Below, in pieces: positions 26,101 to 41,200 of a stretch of DNA of 64,000 nucleotides (position 1 is its first letter; every line of letters starts with the position of its first letter). The notes below the pieces were generated by a model, which worked only from the letters and a program-made list of their open reading frames with translations, searched no databases and had not been told where the DNA came from. A program made the position numbers and the translations under genes. This DNA comes from Calliopsis andreniformis (lineage: Eukaryota > Arthropoda > Insecta > Hymenoptera > Andrenidae): the NCBI RefSeq assembly GCF_051401765.1, contig NW_027480532.1:496001-560000 (forward strand), written 5' to 3'.

Positions 26101-29100
26101 TCAATCTGCAATCTTCAAATCTCTATTCACAAACATCAATTCTGATCACTCAACCCTCAACACTCAGTCCGCAATCCTCAACCTTCAACCCTCAATCCTC
26201 AATACTCAATCCTCAATCCTCAATCGTCAATACTTAATACTCAATCTTCAATCCTCAATCCTCAATCCTCGATCCTCAATCCTCAATCCTCAATCTTCAA
26301 TCGTCAATACTCAATCTTCAATCATCAATCCTCAATCCGCAACCCTCAATGCTCAATCCTCAATCCTCAATCCTCAAACCTCAATCTTCAATCCTCAATA
26401 CTCAATCTGCAATCCTCAATCCTCAATCCTCAATCCTCAATCCTCAATCGTCGATCCTCAATCCCCAATTCTCAATCTTCAATCCTCAACCCTCAATCGC
26501 CAATCCTCAATCCTCAATCCTCAATCTTCAATCCTCAATACTCAATCTTCAATCCTCAGTTCTCAATACTCAATAGAATATCCTGAATTCTCAGGATTCA
26601 ATACTCAAACCTCAACACGCAACCCCGAATCCTCAATCCTCAATCCTCAATCTTCAATCCTCAATACTCAATCTTCAATCCTCCATCCACAATCCTCAGT
26701 CCTCAATCCTCAATCCTCAATCGTCAGGCTTCAATCCTCAATACTCAATCTTCAATCCTCAATCCTCAATCGTCATTCGTCAATCCTCATTCTTCAATCC
26801 TCAATACCCAATCCTCAATCTTCAATCTTCAACCCTCAATCCTCAACTCTCAATCCTGAACCCTCAATCCTCAGACCTCAAACCTCAACCCTCAACCCTC
26901 AGCCCTCATCCTCAATCCTCAATCCTCAATCTTCAATCCTCAATCCTCAATCCTCAATTATCAATCCTCAATCCTCAATCCTCAGACCTCAAACATCAAT
27001 ACTCAACCCTCAGTCCTCGTCCTCAATCCACAACCATCAATCCTCAATCCTCAATCTTCAATCATCGATATTCAATCTTCAGTCCTCAATCCTCAATCCT
27101 CAATCCTCAATCCTCAATCCTCAATGTTCAATCCGCAATACCCAATCCTCGATCTTCAATCCTCAATCCACAATCCTCAATCCTCAATCCTCATTCTTCA
27201 ATCCTCAACACCCTATCTTCAATACTCAATCTGCAACCCTCAATACTCAGTCCTCAATCCTCAATCCTCATTCTTCAATCCTCAATACCCAATCCTCAAT
27301 CTTCAATCCTCAATCCACAATCCTCAATCCTCAATCCTCATTCTTCAATCCTCAACACCCAATCCTCAATCTTCAATCCTCAATTCTCAATTCGCAGACC
27401 TCAATCCTCAATCTTCAATCCTCAATACTCAATCTTCAATCCTCAATCCTCAATCCTCAATCCTCAATCCTCATTCTTTAATCCTCAACGCCCAATCCAC
27501 AATCTTCAATCGTCAATCCTCAATCCTCAATTCTCAATCCTCAATCCTCAATCCTCAGACCTCAAACATCAATACTCAACCCTCAGTCCTCGTCCTCAAT
27601 CCACAACACTCAATCCTCGATCCTCAATCTTCAATCATCAATATTCAATCTTCAATCCTCAATCCTCAATCCTCAATACTCAATCCTCAATCCTCAATAC
27701 TCAATCCTCAATACTCAACCATCAACCCTCAGTTCTCAATACTCAATAGAATATCCTGAATTCTCAGTATTCAATACTCAAACCTCAACACTCAACCCTC
27801 AATCCTAAATCCTCAATCCTCAATCCTCAATCGTCAATTCTCAATACTCAATCTTCAATCCTCCATTCTCAATCCTCAATCCTCAATCCTCAATCCTCAA
27901 TCCTCAATCCTCCATCCTCAATCGTCAGGCTTCAATCCTGAATACCCAATCCTCAGTCTTCAATCTTCAATCCTCAGTCCTCAATTCTCAATCCTCAATC
28001 CTCAGTCCTCAGACCTCAAACCTCAATCCGCAACCCTCAGGCCTCATCCTCATTCCTCAATCCTCAATCGTCAATCCTCAATCCTCAATCCCCAACCCTC
28101 AATCCTCAATGTTCAATCCTCAATACCGAACACTCAGTCTTCCATCCTCAATCCTCAATCCTCAATCTTCAATCCTCAATACTCAATCTTCAATCCTCCG
28201 TCCTCAATCCTCAACCCTCAATCCTCAATCCTCAATCGTCAGGCTTCAATCCTCAATACTCAATCTTCAATCCTCAATCCTCAATCGTCATTCGTCAATC
28301 CTCATTCTTCAATACTCAATACCCAATCCTCAATCTTCAATCTTCAACCCTCAATCCTCAACTCTCAATCCTCAACCCTCAATCCTCAGACCTCAAACCT
28401 CAACCCTCAACCCTCAGCCCTCATCCTCAATCCTCAATCCTCAATCTTCAATCCTCAATCCTCAATCCTGAAGCATCAACCCTCAATCCTCAATCCTCAG
28501 TCCTCAAACCTCAATTCTGAATCCTCAATCTTCAGACCTCAGACCTCAAGACTCAGATGTCAATCCTGAATCCTTAATAGAATATCATCAATTCACAGTT
28601 TTCAATACCCAATACTCAATCTGCAATCTTCAAATCTCTATTCACAAACATCAATTCTCATCACTCAACCCTCAACACTCAGTCCGCAATCCTCAACCTT
28701 CAACCCTCAATCCTCAATACTCAATCCTCAATCCTCAATCGTCAATACTTAATACTCAATCTTCAATCCTCAATCCTCAATCCTCGATCCTCAATCCTCA
28801 ATCCTCAATCTTCAATCGTCAATACTCAATCTTCAATCATCAATCCTCAATCCGCAACCCTCAATGCTCAATCCTCAATCCTCAATCCTCAAACCTCAAT
28901 CTTCAATCCTCAATACTCAATCTGCAATCCTCAATCCTCAATCCTCAATCCTCAATCCTCAATCGTCGATCCTCAATCCCCAATTCTCAATCTTCAATCC
29001 TCAACCCTCAATCGCCAATCCTCAATCCTCAATCCTCAATCTTCAATCCTCAATACTCAATCTTCAATCCTCAGTTCTCAATACTCAATAGAATATCCTG

Positions 29101-32100
29101 AATTCTCAGGATTCAATACTCAAACCTCAACACGCAACCCCGAATCCTCAATCCTCAATCCTCAATCTTCAATCCTCAATACTCAATCTTCAATCCTCCA
29201 TCCACAATCCTCAGTCCTCAATCCTCAATCCTCAATCGTCAGGCTTCAATCCTCAATACTCAATCTTCAATCCTCAATCCTCAATCGTCATTCGTCAATC
29301 CTCATTCTTCAATCCTCAATACCCAATCCTCAATCTTCAATCTTCAACCCTCAATCCTCAACTCTCAATCCTCAACCCTCAATCCTCAGACCTCAAACCT
29401 CAACCCTCAACCCTCAGCCCTCATCCTCAATCCTCAATCCTCAATCTTCAATCCTCAATCCTCAATCCTCAATTCTCAATCCTCAATCCTCAATCCTCAG
29501 ACCTCAAACATCAATACTCAACCCTCTGTCCTCGTCCTCAATCCACAACCATCAATCCTCAATCCTCAATCTTCAATCATCGATATTCAATCTTCAGTCC
29601 TCAATCCTCAATCCTCAATCCTCAATCCTCAATCCTCAATGTTCAATCCGCAATACCCAATCCTCGATCTTCAATCCTCAATCCACAAGCCACAATCCTC
29701 AATCCTCATTCTTCAATCCTCAACACCCAATCCTCAATGCTCAATCTGCAACCCTCAATACTCAGTCCTCAATCCTCAATCCTCATTCTTCAATCCTCAA
29801 TACCCAATACTCAATCTTCAATCCTCAATCCACAATCCTCAATCCTCAATCCTCATTCTTCAATCCTCAACACCCAATCCTCAATCTTCAATCCTCAATT
29901 CTCAATTCGCAGACCTCAATCCTCAATCTTCAATCCTCAATACTCAATCTTCAATCCTCAATCCTCAATCCTCAATCCTCAATCCTCATTCTTCAATCCT
30001 CAACACCCAATCCACAATCTTCAATCGTCAATCCACAATCCTCAATTCTCAATCCTCAATCCTCAATCCTCAGACCTCAAACATCAATACTCAACCCTCA
30101 GTCCTCGTCCTCAATCCACAACACTCAATCCTCGATCCTCAATCTTCAATCATCAATATTCAATCTTCAATCCTCAATCCTCAATCCTCAATACTCAATC
30201 CTCAATCCTCAATACTCAATCCTCAATACTCAACCATCAACCCTCAGTTCTCAATACTCAATAGAATATCCTGAATTCTCAGTATTCAATACTCAAACCT
30301 CAACACTCAACCCTCAATCCTCAATCCTCTATCCTCAATCCTCAATCGTCAATTCTCAATACTCAATCTTCAATCCTCCATTCTCAATCCTCAATCCTCA
30401 ATCCTCAATCCTCAATCCTCAATCCTCCATCCTCAATCGTCAGGCTTCAATCCTGAATACCCAATCCTCAGTCTTCAATCTTCAATCCTCAGTCCTCAAT
30501 TCTCAATCCTCAATCCTCAGTCCTCAGACCTCAAACCTCAATCCGCAACCCTCAGCCCTCATCCTCATTCCTCAATCCTCAATCGTCAATCCTCAATCCT
30601 CAATCCCCAACCCTCAATCCTCAATGTTCAATCCTCAATACCGAACACTCAGTCTTCCATCCTCAATCCTCAATCCTCAATCTTCAATCCTCAATACTCA
30701 ATCTTCAATCCTCCGTCCTCAATCCTCAACCCTCAATCCTCAATCCTCAATCGTCAGGCTTCAATCCTCAATACTCAATCTTCAATCCTCAATCCTGAAT
30801 CCTCATTCCTCAATCCACATTCTACAATCCTGAATACCCAATCCTCAATCTTCAATCCTCAATCCTCAATCCTCAATTCTCATTCCTCAATCCTCAGTCC
30901 TAAGTCCTCAAATCTCAATCCTCAACCCGCAGCCCTCATCCTCAATCCTCAATCCTCAATCTTCAACCCTCAATCCTCAATCCTGAAGCGTCAACCCTCA
31001 ATCCTCAATCCTCAGTCCTCAAACCTCAATTCTGAATCCTCAATCTTCAGACCTCAGACCTCATCAATCAGATGTCAATCCTGAATCCTTAATAGAATAT
31101 CATCAATTCACAGTTTCCAATACCCAATACTCAATCTGCAATCTTCAAATCTCTATTCACAAACATCAATACTCATCACTCAACCCTCAACACTCAGTCC
31201 GCAATCCTCAACCTTCAACCCTCAATCCTCAATACTCAATCCTCAATCCTCAATCGTCAATACTCAATACTCAATCTTCAATCCTCAATCCTCAATCCTC
31301 AATCCTCAATCCTCAATCCTCGATCTTCAATCGTCAATACTCAACCTTCAATCCTCAATCCTCAATCCTCAAACCTCAATCTTCAATCCTCAATACTCAA
31401 TCTGCAATCCTCAATCCTCAATCCTCAATCCTCAATCCTCAGTCGTCGATCCTCAATCCCCAATCCTCAATCTTCAATCCTCAATCCTCATTCCCCAATC
31501 CTCAATCCTCAATCCTCAATCTTCAATCGTCAATACTCAATCTTCAATCCTCAATTCTCAATACTCAATAGAATATCCTGAATTCTCAGGATTCAATACT
31601 CAAACCTCAACACGCAACCCTGAATCCTCAATCCTCAATCCACAATCCTCAATCTTCAATCCTCAATACTCAATCTTCAATCCTCCATCCTCAATCCTCA
31701 GACCTCAAACGTCAATCCGCAACCCTCAGCCCGCATCCTCATTCCTCAATCCTCAATCGTCTATCCTCAGTCCTCAATCCTCAACCCTCAATCCTCAATG
31801 TTCAATCCTCAATACCCTACCCTCAGTCTTCAATCCTCAATCCTCAATCCTCAATCTTCAATCCAAAATCCTCAGTCCTCAAACCTCAATTCTGAACTCT
31901 CAATCCTGAATCCTCAATCTTCAGCACTCAGTCCGCAACAATCAGTTGTCATTCCTCAATCCTCAGTAGAATATCCTCAATTCACAGCTTTCAATACTCA
32001 ATACTCAATCTGCAATCCTCCAACCTGTATCCACAAACATCAATTTTCACCACTCAACCCTCAGCACTCATTCCTCAATGTTCAATCCTCAATCCTCAAC

Positions 32101-32883
32101 TCTCAATCTTCGATCCTCAATACTGAATCTTCAATCCTCAACTCTCAATCCTCAATCCTCAATCCTCAACCCTTATTCTTCAATCCTCAGTACCCAATAC
32201 TCAATCTTCAATCCTCAATCCTCAATCCTCAATTCTCAATCCTCAATCCTCAATCCTCAATCCTCAGACCTCAAACATCAATATTCAGCCCTCAGTCCTC
32301 GTCCTCAATCCACAAACCTCAATCCTCAATCCTCAACCTTCAATCCTCAATACTCAGTCTTCAATCCACAATCCTCAATACTCAATCCTCAATCTTCAAT
32401 CCTCAATACCCAATCCTCAATGCTCAATCGTCAAACTTCAATCCTCAGTTCGCAATCCTCAATCCTCAATCCTCTGACCTCAGGCATCAATATTCAAGCC
32501 TCAGTCCTCGTCCTCAATCCACAACCCTCAATCCTCAATCCCCAATCTTCATTCATCAATATTCAACCTTCTATCCTCAATCCTCAACCCTCAATCTTCA
32601 ATCCTCAATTCTCAATACTCAATCTGCAACACTCAATCCTCAATCCTCAACACTCAATCCTCATTCTTCAATCCTGAACACCCAATCCTCAATTTTCAAT
32701 CCTCAATCCTCAATCTTCAGTCCTCAATACTCAACTATCAGTCCTCAATTCTCAATACTCAATCCTCAAGCCTCAATTTTCAATCCTCAATACTCAATCT
32801 TCAATCCTCAATCCTCAATCCTCATTCTTCAACCCTCAATACCCAATCCTCAATCTTCAATCCTCAATCCTCAATCCTCAATT
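17189..32883. repeat. 15,695-bp tandem segmental duplication, second copy
   Basis: This is the second copy of the block at 1494-17188. The junction can be placed only to within about 13 bp (17189-17201), because the sequence CTCAATCCTCAAT is shared by both sides. That fits homology-driven unequal exchange within the array. The match to the first copy ends at about 32896, where the sequence enters the 3.9-kb repeat family instead of re-entering the block. Changes apparently private to this copy lie at 26144 (G), 27214 (T) and 27479 (T), because other repeats carry the first-copy base there. Confidence 0.93.
26057..28571. repeat. 2,515-bp HOR unit (in second 15.7-kb copy)
   Basis: This is the counterpart of 10362-12876, shifted by 15,695 bp. 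It carries three substitutions relative to its partner: G at 26144, T at 27214 and T at 27479. The flanking units in this copy are 23619-26056 (deleted form) and 28572-31086 (hybrid form). Three of the five differences I found between the 15.7-kb copies fall in this unit. Confidence 0.88.
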
Positions 32884-35848
32884 CTCAATCCTCAATCCTC
32901 AATCCTCAGTCCTCAAACCTCAATCCTCAATTCTCAATACTCAACAGAATATCCTGAATTCTCAGGATTCAATACTCAAACCTCAACACGCAACCCCGAA
33001 TCCTCAATCCTCAATCCTCAATCTTCAATCCTCAATACTCAATCTTCAATCCTCCATCCACAATCCTCAGTCCTCAATCCTCAATCCTCAATCGTCAGGC
33101 TTCAATCCTCAATACTCAATCTTCAATCCTCAATCCTCAATCGTCATTCGTCAATCCTCATTCTTCAATCCTCAATACCCAATCCTCAATCTTCAATCTT
33201 CAACCCTCAATCCTCAACTCTCAATCCTCAACCCTCAATCCTCAGACCTCAAACCTCAACCCTCAACCCTCAGCTCTCATCCTCAATCCTCAATCCTCAA
33301 TCTTCAATCCTCAATCCTCAATCCTCAATTCTCAATCCTCAATCCTCAATCCTCAGACCTCAAACATCAATACTCAACCCTCTGTCCTCGTCCTCAATCC
33401 ACAACCATCAATCCTCAAACCTCAATCTTCAATCATCGATATTCAATCTTCAGTCCTCAATCCTCAATCCTCAATCCTCAATCCTCAATCCTCAATGTTC
33501 AGTCCGCAATACCCAATCCTCGATCTTCATTCCTCAATCCACAATCCACAATCCTCATTCTTCAATCCTCAACACCCAATCCTCAATGCTCAATCTGCAA
33601 CCCTCAATACTCAGTCCTCAATCCTCAATCCTCATCCTTCAATCCTCAATACCCAATCCTCAATCTTCAATCCTCAATCCACAATCCTCAATCCTCAATC
33701 CTCATTCTTCAATCCTCAACACCCAATCCTCAATCTTCAATCCTCAATTCTCAATTCGCAGACCTCAATCCGAAATCTTCAATCCTCAATACTCAATCTT
33801 CAATCCTCAATCCTCAATCCTCAATCCTCAAACCTCATTCTTCAATCCTCAACACCCAATCCACAATCTTCAATCGTCAATCCTCAATCCTCAATTCTCA
33901 ATCCTCAAACCTCAATCCTCAGACCTCAAACATCAATACTCAACCCTCAGTCCTCGTCCTCAATCCACAACACTCAATCCTCGATCCTCAATCTTCAATC
34001 ATCAATATTCAATCTTCAATCCTCAATCCTCAATCCTCAATACTCAATCCTCAATCCTCAATACTCAATCCTCAATACTCAACCATCAACCCTCAGTTCT
34101 CAATACTCAATAGAATATCCTGAATTCTCAGTATTCAATACTCAAACCTCAACACTCAACCCTCAATCCTCAATCCTCAATCCTCAATCCTCAATCGTCA
34201 ATTCTCAATACTCAATCTTCAATCCTCCATTCTCAATCCTCAATCCTCAATCCTCAATCCTCAATCCTCAATCCTCCATCCTCAATCGTCAGGCTTCAAT
34301 CCTGAATACCCAATCCTCAGTCTTCAATCTTCAATCCTCAGTCCTCAATTCTCAATCCTCAATCCTCAGTCCTCAGACCTCAAACCTCAATCCGCAACCC
34401 TCAGCCCTCATCCTCATTCCTCAATCCTCAATCGTCAATCCTCAATCCTCAATCCCCAACCCTCAATCCTCAATGTTCAATCCTCAATACCGAACACTCA
34501 GTCTTCCATCCTGAATCCTCAATCCTCAATCTTCAATCCTCAATACTCAATCTTCAATCCTCCGTCCTCAATCCTCAACCCTCAATCCTCAATCCTCAAT
34601 CGTCAGGCTTCAATCCTCAATACTCAATCTTCAATCCTCAATCCTGAATCCTCATTCCTCAATCCACATTCTACAATCCTGAATACCCAATCCTCAATCT
34701 TCAATCCTCAATCCTCAATCCTCAATTCTCAATCCTCAATCCTCAGTCCTAAGTCCTCAAATCTCAATCCTCAACCCGCAGCCCTCATCCTCAATCCTCA
34801 ATCCTCAATCTTCAACCCTCAATCCTCAATCCTGAAGCGTCAACCCTCAATCCTCAATCCTCAGTCCTCAAACCTCAATTCTGAATCCTCAATCTTCAGA
34901 CCTCAGACCTCATCAATCAGATGTCAATCCTGAATCCTTAATAGAATATCATCAATTCACAGTTTCCAATACCCAATACTCAATCTGCAATCTTCAAATC
35001 TCTATTCACAAACATCAATACTCATCACTCAACCCTCAACACTCAGTCCGCAATCCTCAACCTTCAACCCTCAATCCTCAATACTCAATCCTCAATCCTC
35101 AATCGTCAATACTCAATACTCAATCTTCAATCCTCAATCCTCAATCCTCAATCCTCAATCCTCAATCCTCGATCTTCAATCGTCAATACTCAACCTTCAA
35201 TCCTCAATCCTCAATCCGCAACCCTCAATGCTCAATCCTCAATCCTCAATCCTCAAACCTCAATCTTCAATCCTCAATACTCAATCTGCAATCCTCAATC
35301 CTCAATCCTCAATCCTCAATCCTCAGTCGTCGATCCTCAATCCCCAATCCTCAATCTTCAATCCTCAATCCTCATTCCCCAATCCTCAATCCTCAATCCT
35401 CAATCTTCAATCGTCAATACTCAATCTTCAATCCTCAATTCTCAATACTCAATAGAATATCCTGAATTCTCAGGATTCAATACTCAAACCTCAACACGCA
35501 ACCCTGAATCCTCAATCCTCAATCCACAATCCTCAATCTTCAATCCTCAATACTCAATCTTCAATCCTCCATCCTCAATCCTCAGACCTCAAACGTCAAT
35601 CCGCAACCCTCAGCCCGCATCCTCATTCCTCAATCCTCAATCGTCTATCCTCAGTCCTCAATCCTCAACCCTCAATCCTCAATGTTCAATCCTCAATACC
35701 CTACCCTCAGTCTTCAATCCTCAATCCTCAATCCTCAATCTTCAATCCACAATCCTCAGTCCTCAAACCTCAATTCTGAACTCTCAATCCTGAATCCTCA
35801 ATCTTCAGCACTCAGTCCGCAACAATCAGTTGTCATTCCTCAATCCTC
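31965..35848. repeat. 3.9-kb HOR unit, 3,884-bp form
   Basis: The unit is measured between the AGTAG of successive M landmarks. The same order of modules recurs at 35849, 41849 and 48652. It starts with the M block, passes through modules with TTTTCAATCC, an N block preceded by CAACAG in place of CAATAG, the TCAGACC TCAAACA module and a second N block, and then an L block at 34936. The M block at 16270 begins a partial unit of this family at the end of the first 15.7-kb copy, which is cut off at the junction near 17189. Confidence 0.85.
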
Positions 35849-36104
35849 AGTAGAATATCCTCAATTCACAGCTTTCAATACTCAATACTCAATCTGCAAT
35901 CCTCCAACCTGTATCCACAAACATCAATTTTCACCACTCAACCCTCAGCACTCATTCCTCAATGTTCAATCCTCAATCCTCAACTCTCAATCTTCGATCC
36001 TCAATACTGAATCTTCAATCCTCAACTCTCAATCCTCAATCCTCAATCCTCAACCCTTATTCTTCAATCCTCAGTACCCAATACTCAATCTTCAATCCTC
36101 AATC

Positions 36105-38213
36105 CTCAATCCTCAATTCTCAATCCTCAATCCTCAATCCTCAATCCTCAGACCTCAAACATCAATATTCAGCCCTCAGTCCTCGTCCTCAATCCACAAA
36201 CCTCAATCCTCAATCCTCAACCTTCAATCCTCAATACTCAGTCTTCAATCCACAATCCTCAATACTCAATCCTCAATCTTCAATCCTCAATACCCAATCC
36301 TCAATGCTCAATCGTCAAACTTCAATCCTCTGTTCGCAATCCTCAATCCTCAATCCTCTGACCTCAGGCATCAATATTCAAGCCTCAGTCCTCGTCCTCA
36401 ATCCACAACCCTCAATCCTCGATCCTCAATCTTCATTCATCAATATTCAACCTTCTATCCTCAATCCTCAACCCTCAATCTTCAATCCTCAATTCTCAAT
36501 ACTCAATCTGCAACACTCAATCCTCAATCCTCAACACTCAATCCTCATTCTTCAATCCTGAACACCCAATCCTCAATTTTCAATCCTCAATCCTCAATCT
36601 TCAGTCCTCAATACTCAACTATCAGTCCTCAATTCTCAATACTCAATCCTCAAGCCTCAATTTTCAATCCTCAATACCCAATCTTCAATCCTCAATCCTC
36701 AATCCTCATTCTTCAACCCTCAATACCCAATCCTCAATCTTCAATCCTCAATCCTCAATCCTCAATTCTCAATCCTCAATCCTCAATCCTCAGTCCTCAA
36801 ACCTCAATCCTCAATTCTCAATACTCAACAGAATATCCTGAATTCTCAGGATTCAATACTCAAACCTCAACACGCAACCCCGAATCCTCAATCCTCAATC
36901 CTCAATCTTCAATCCTCAATACTCAATCTTCAATCCTCCATCCACAATCCTCAGTCCTCAATCCTCAATCCTCAATCGTCAGGCTTCAATCCTCAATACT
37001 CAATCTTCAATCCTCAATCCTCAATCGTCATTCGTCAATCCTCATTCTTCAATCCTCAATACCCAATCCTCAATCTTCAATCTTCAACCCTCAATCCTCA
37101 ACTCTCAATCCTCAACCCTCAATCCTCAGACCTCAAACCTCAACCCTCAACCCTCAGCCCTCATCCTCAATCCTCAATCCTCAATCTTCAATCCTCAATC
37201 CTCAATCCTCAATTCTCAATCCTCAATCCTCAATCCTCAGACCTCAAACATCAATACTCAACCCTCTGTCCTCGTCCTCAATCCACAACCATCAATCCTC
37301 AAACCTCAATCTTCAATCATCGATATTCAATCTTCAGTCCTCAATCCTCAATCCTCAATCCTCAATCCTCAATCCTCAATGTTCAGTCCGCAATACCCAA
37401 TCCTCGATCTTCATTCCTCAATCCACAATCCACAATCCTCATTCTTCAATCCTCAACACCCAATCCTCAATGCTCAATCTGCAACCCTCAATACTCAGTC
37501 CTCAATCCTCAATCCTCATCCTTCAATCCTCAATACCCAATCCTCAATCTTCAATCCTCAATCCACAATCCTCAATCCTCAATCCTCATTCTTCAATCCT
37601 CAACACCCAATCCTCAATCTTCAATCCTCAATTCTCAATTCGCAGACCTCAATCCTCAATCTTCAATCCTCAATACTCAATCTTCAATCCTCAATCCTCA
37701 ATCCTCAATCCTCAATCCTCATTCTTCAATCCTCAACACCCAATCCACAATCTTCAATCGTCAATCCTCAATCCTCAATTCTCAATCCTCAAACCTCAAT
37801 CCTCAGACCTCAAACATCAATACTCAACCCTCAGTCCTCGTCCTCAATCCACAACACTCAATCCTCGATCCTCAATCTTCAATCATCAATATTCAATCTT
37901 CAATCCTCAATCCTCAACCCTCAATACTCAATCCTCAATCCTCAATACTCAATCCTCAATACTCAACCATCAACCATCAGTTCTCAATACTCAATAGAAT
38001 ATCCTGAATTCTCAGTATTCAATACTCAAACCTCAACACTCAACCCTCAATCCTCAATCCTCAATCCTCAATCCTCAATCGTCAATTCTCAATACTCAAT
38101 CTTCAATCCTCCATTCTCAATCCTCAATCCTCAATCCTCAATCCTCAATCCTCAATCCTCCATCCTCAATCGTCAGGCTTCAATCCTGAATACCCAATCC
38201 TCAGTCTTCAATC
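36105..38213. repeat. 2,109-bp tandem repeat, first copy
   Basis: Landmarks recur at an offset of 2,109 bp (36303 to 38412, 37379 to 39488, 37997 to 40106). Differences from the second copy include CTGTTCGC near 36330 against CAGTTCGC, GATCCTC near 36421 against AATCCTC, CAATACCCA near 36675 against CAATACTCA, and ACCATCAG near 37975 against ACCCTCAG. The boundary is placed where CTTCAATCC gives way to CCTCAATCC upstream of a shared CAATTCTC, and is approximate to about one heptamer. Confidence 0.78.
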
Positions 38214-41200
38214 TTCAATCCTCAATTCTCAATCCTCAATCCTCAATCCTCAATCCTCAGACCTCAAACATCAATATTCAGCCCTCAGTCCTCGTCCTCA
38301 ATCCACAAACCTCAATCCTCAATCCTCAACCTTCAATCCTCAATACTCAGTCTTCAATCCACAATCCTCAATACTCAATCCTCAATCTTCAATCCTCAAT
38401 ACCCAATCCTCAATGCTCAATCGTCAAACTTCAATCCTCAGTTCGCAATCCTCAATCCTCAATCCTCTGACCTCAGGCATCAATATTCAAGCCTCAGTCC
38501 TCGTCCTCAATCCACAACCCTCAATCCTCAATCCTCAATCTTCATTCATCAATATTCAACCTTCTATCCTCAATCCTCAACCCTCAATCTTCAATCCTCA
38601 ATTCTCAATACTCAATCCGCAACACTCAATCCTCAATCCTCAACACTCAATCCTCATTCTTCAATCCTGAACACCCAATCCTCAATTTTCAATCCTCAAT
38701 CCTCAATCTTCAGTCCTCAATACTCAACTATCAGTCCTCAATTCTCAATACTCAATCCTCAAGCCTCAATTTTCAATCCTCAATACTCAATCTTCAATCC
38801 TCAATCCTCAATCCTCATTCTTCAACCCTCAATACCCAATCCTCAATCTTCAATCCTCAATCCTCAATCCTCAATTCTCAATCCTCAATCCTCAATCCTC
38901 AGTCCTCAAACCTCAATCCTCAATTCTCAATACTCAACAGAATATCCTGAATTCTCAGGATTCAATACTCAAACCTCAACACGCAACCCCGAATCCTCAA
39001 TCCTCAATCCTCAATCTTCAATCCTCAATACTCAATCTTCAATCCTCCATCCACAATCCTCAGTCCTCAATCCTCAATCCTCAATCGTCAGGCTTCAATC
39101 CTCAATACTCAATCTTCAATCCTCAATCCTCAATCGTCATTCGTCAATCCTCATTCTTCAATCCTCAATACCCAATCCTCAATCTTCAATCTTCAACCCT
39201 CAATCCTCAACTCTCAATCCTCAACCCTCAATCCTCAGACCTCAAACCTCAACCCTCAACCCTCAGCCCTCATCCTCAATCCTCAATCCTCAATCTTCAA
39301 TCCTCAATCCTCAATCCTCAATTCTCAATCCTCAATCCTCAATCCTCAGACCTCAAACATCAATACTCAACCCTCTGTCCTCGTCCTCAATCCACAACCA
39401 TCAATCCTCAAACCTCAATCTTCAATCATCGATATTCAATCTTCAGTCCTCAATCCTCAATCCTCAATCCTCAATCCTCAATCCTCAATGTTCAGTCCGC
39501 AATACCCAATCCTCGATCTTCATTCCTCAATCCACAATCCACAATCCTCATTCTTCAATCCTCAACACCCAATCCTCAATGCTCAATCTGCAACCCTCAA
39601 TACTCAGTCCTCAATCCTCAATCCTCATCCTTCAATCCTCAATACCCAATCCTCAATCTTCAATCCTCAATCCACAATCCTCAATCCTCAATCCTCATTC
39701 TTCAATCCTCAACACCCAATCCTCAATCTTCAATCCTCAATTCTCAATTCGCAGACCTCAATCCTCAATCTTCAATCCTCAATACTCAATCTTCAATCCT
39801 CAATCCTCAATCCTCAATCCTCAATCCTCATTCTTCAATCCTCAACACCCAATCCACAATCTTCAATCGTCAATCCTCAATCCTCAATTCTCAATCCTCA
39901 AACCTCAATCCTCAGACCTCAAACATCAATACTCAACCCTCAGTCCTCGTCCTCAATCCACAACACTCAATCCTCGATCCTCAATCTTCAATCATCAATA
40001 TTCAATCTTCAATCCTCAATCCTCAATCCTCAATACTCAATCCTCAATCCTCAATACTCAATCCTCAATACTCAACCATCAACCCTCAGTTCTCAATACT
40101 CAATAGAATATCCTGAATTCTCAGTATTCAATACTCAAACCTCAACACTCAACCCTCAATCCTCAATCCTCAATCCTCAATCCTCAATCCTCAATCGTCA
40201 ATTCTCAATACTCAATCTTCAATCCTCCATTCTCAATCCTCAATCCTCAATCCTCAATCCTCAATCCTCAATCCTCCATCCTCAATCGTCAGGCTTCAAT
40301 CCTGAATACCCAATCCTCAGTCTTCAATCTTCAATCCTCAGTCCTCAATTCTCAATCCTCAATCCTCAGTCCTCAGACCTCAAACCTCAATCCGCAACCC
40401 TCAGCCCTCATCCTCATTCCTCAATCCTCAATCGTCAATCCTCAATCCTCAATCCCCAACCCTCAATCCTCAATGTTCAATCCTCAATACCGAACACTCA
40501 GTCTTCCATCCTGAATCCTCAATCCTCAATCTTCAATCCTCAATACTCAATCTTCAATCCTCCGTCCTCAATCCTCAACCCTCAATCCTCAATCCTCAAT
40601 CGTCAGGCTTCAATCCTCAATACTCAATCTTCAATTCTCAATCCTGAATCCTTATTCCTCAATCCACATTCTACAATCCTGAATACCCAATCCTCAATCT
40701 TCAATCCTCAATCCTCAATCCTCAATTCTCAATCCTCAATCCTCAGTCCTAAGTCCTCAAATCTCAATCCTCAACCCGCAGCCCTCATCCTCAATCCTCA
40801 ATCCTCAATCTTCAACCCTCAATCCTCAATCCTGAAGCGTCAACCCTCAATCCTCAATCCTCAGTCCTCAAACCTCAATTCTGAATCCTCAATCTTCAGA
40901 CCTCAGACCTCATCAATCAGATGTCAATCCTGAATCCTTAATAGAATATCATCAATTCACAGTTTCCAATACCCAATACTCAATCTGCAATCTTCAAATC
41001 TCTATTCACAAACATCAATACTCATCACTCAACCCTCAACACTCAGTCCGCAATCCTCAACCTTCAACCCTCAATCCTCAATACTCAATCCTCAATCCTC
41101 AATCGTCAATACTCAATACTCAATCTTCAATCCTCAATCCTCAATCCTCAATCCTCAATCCTCAATCCTCGATCTTCAATCGTCAATACTCAACCTTCAA

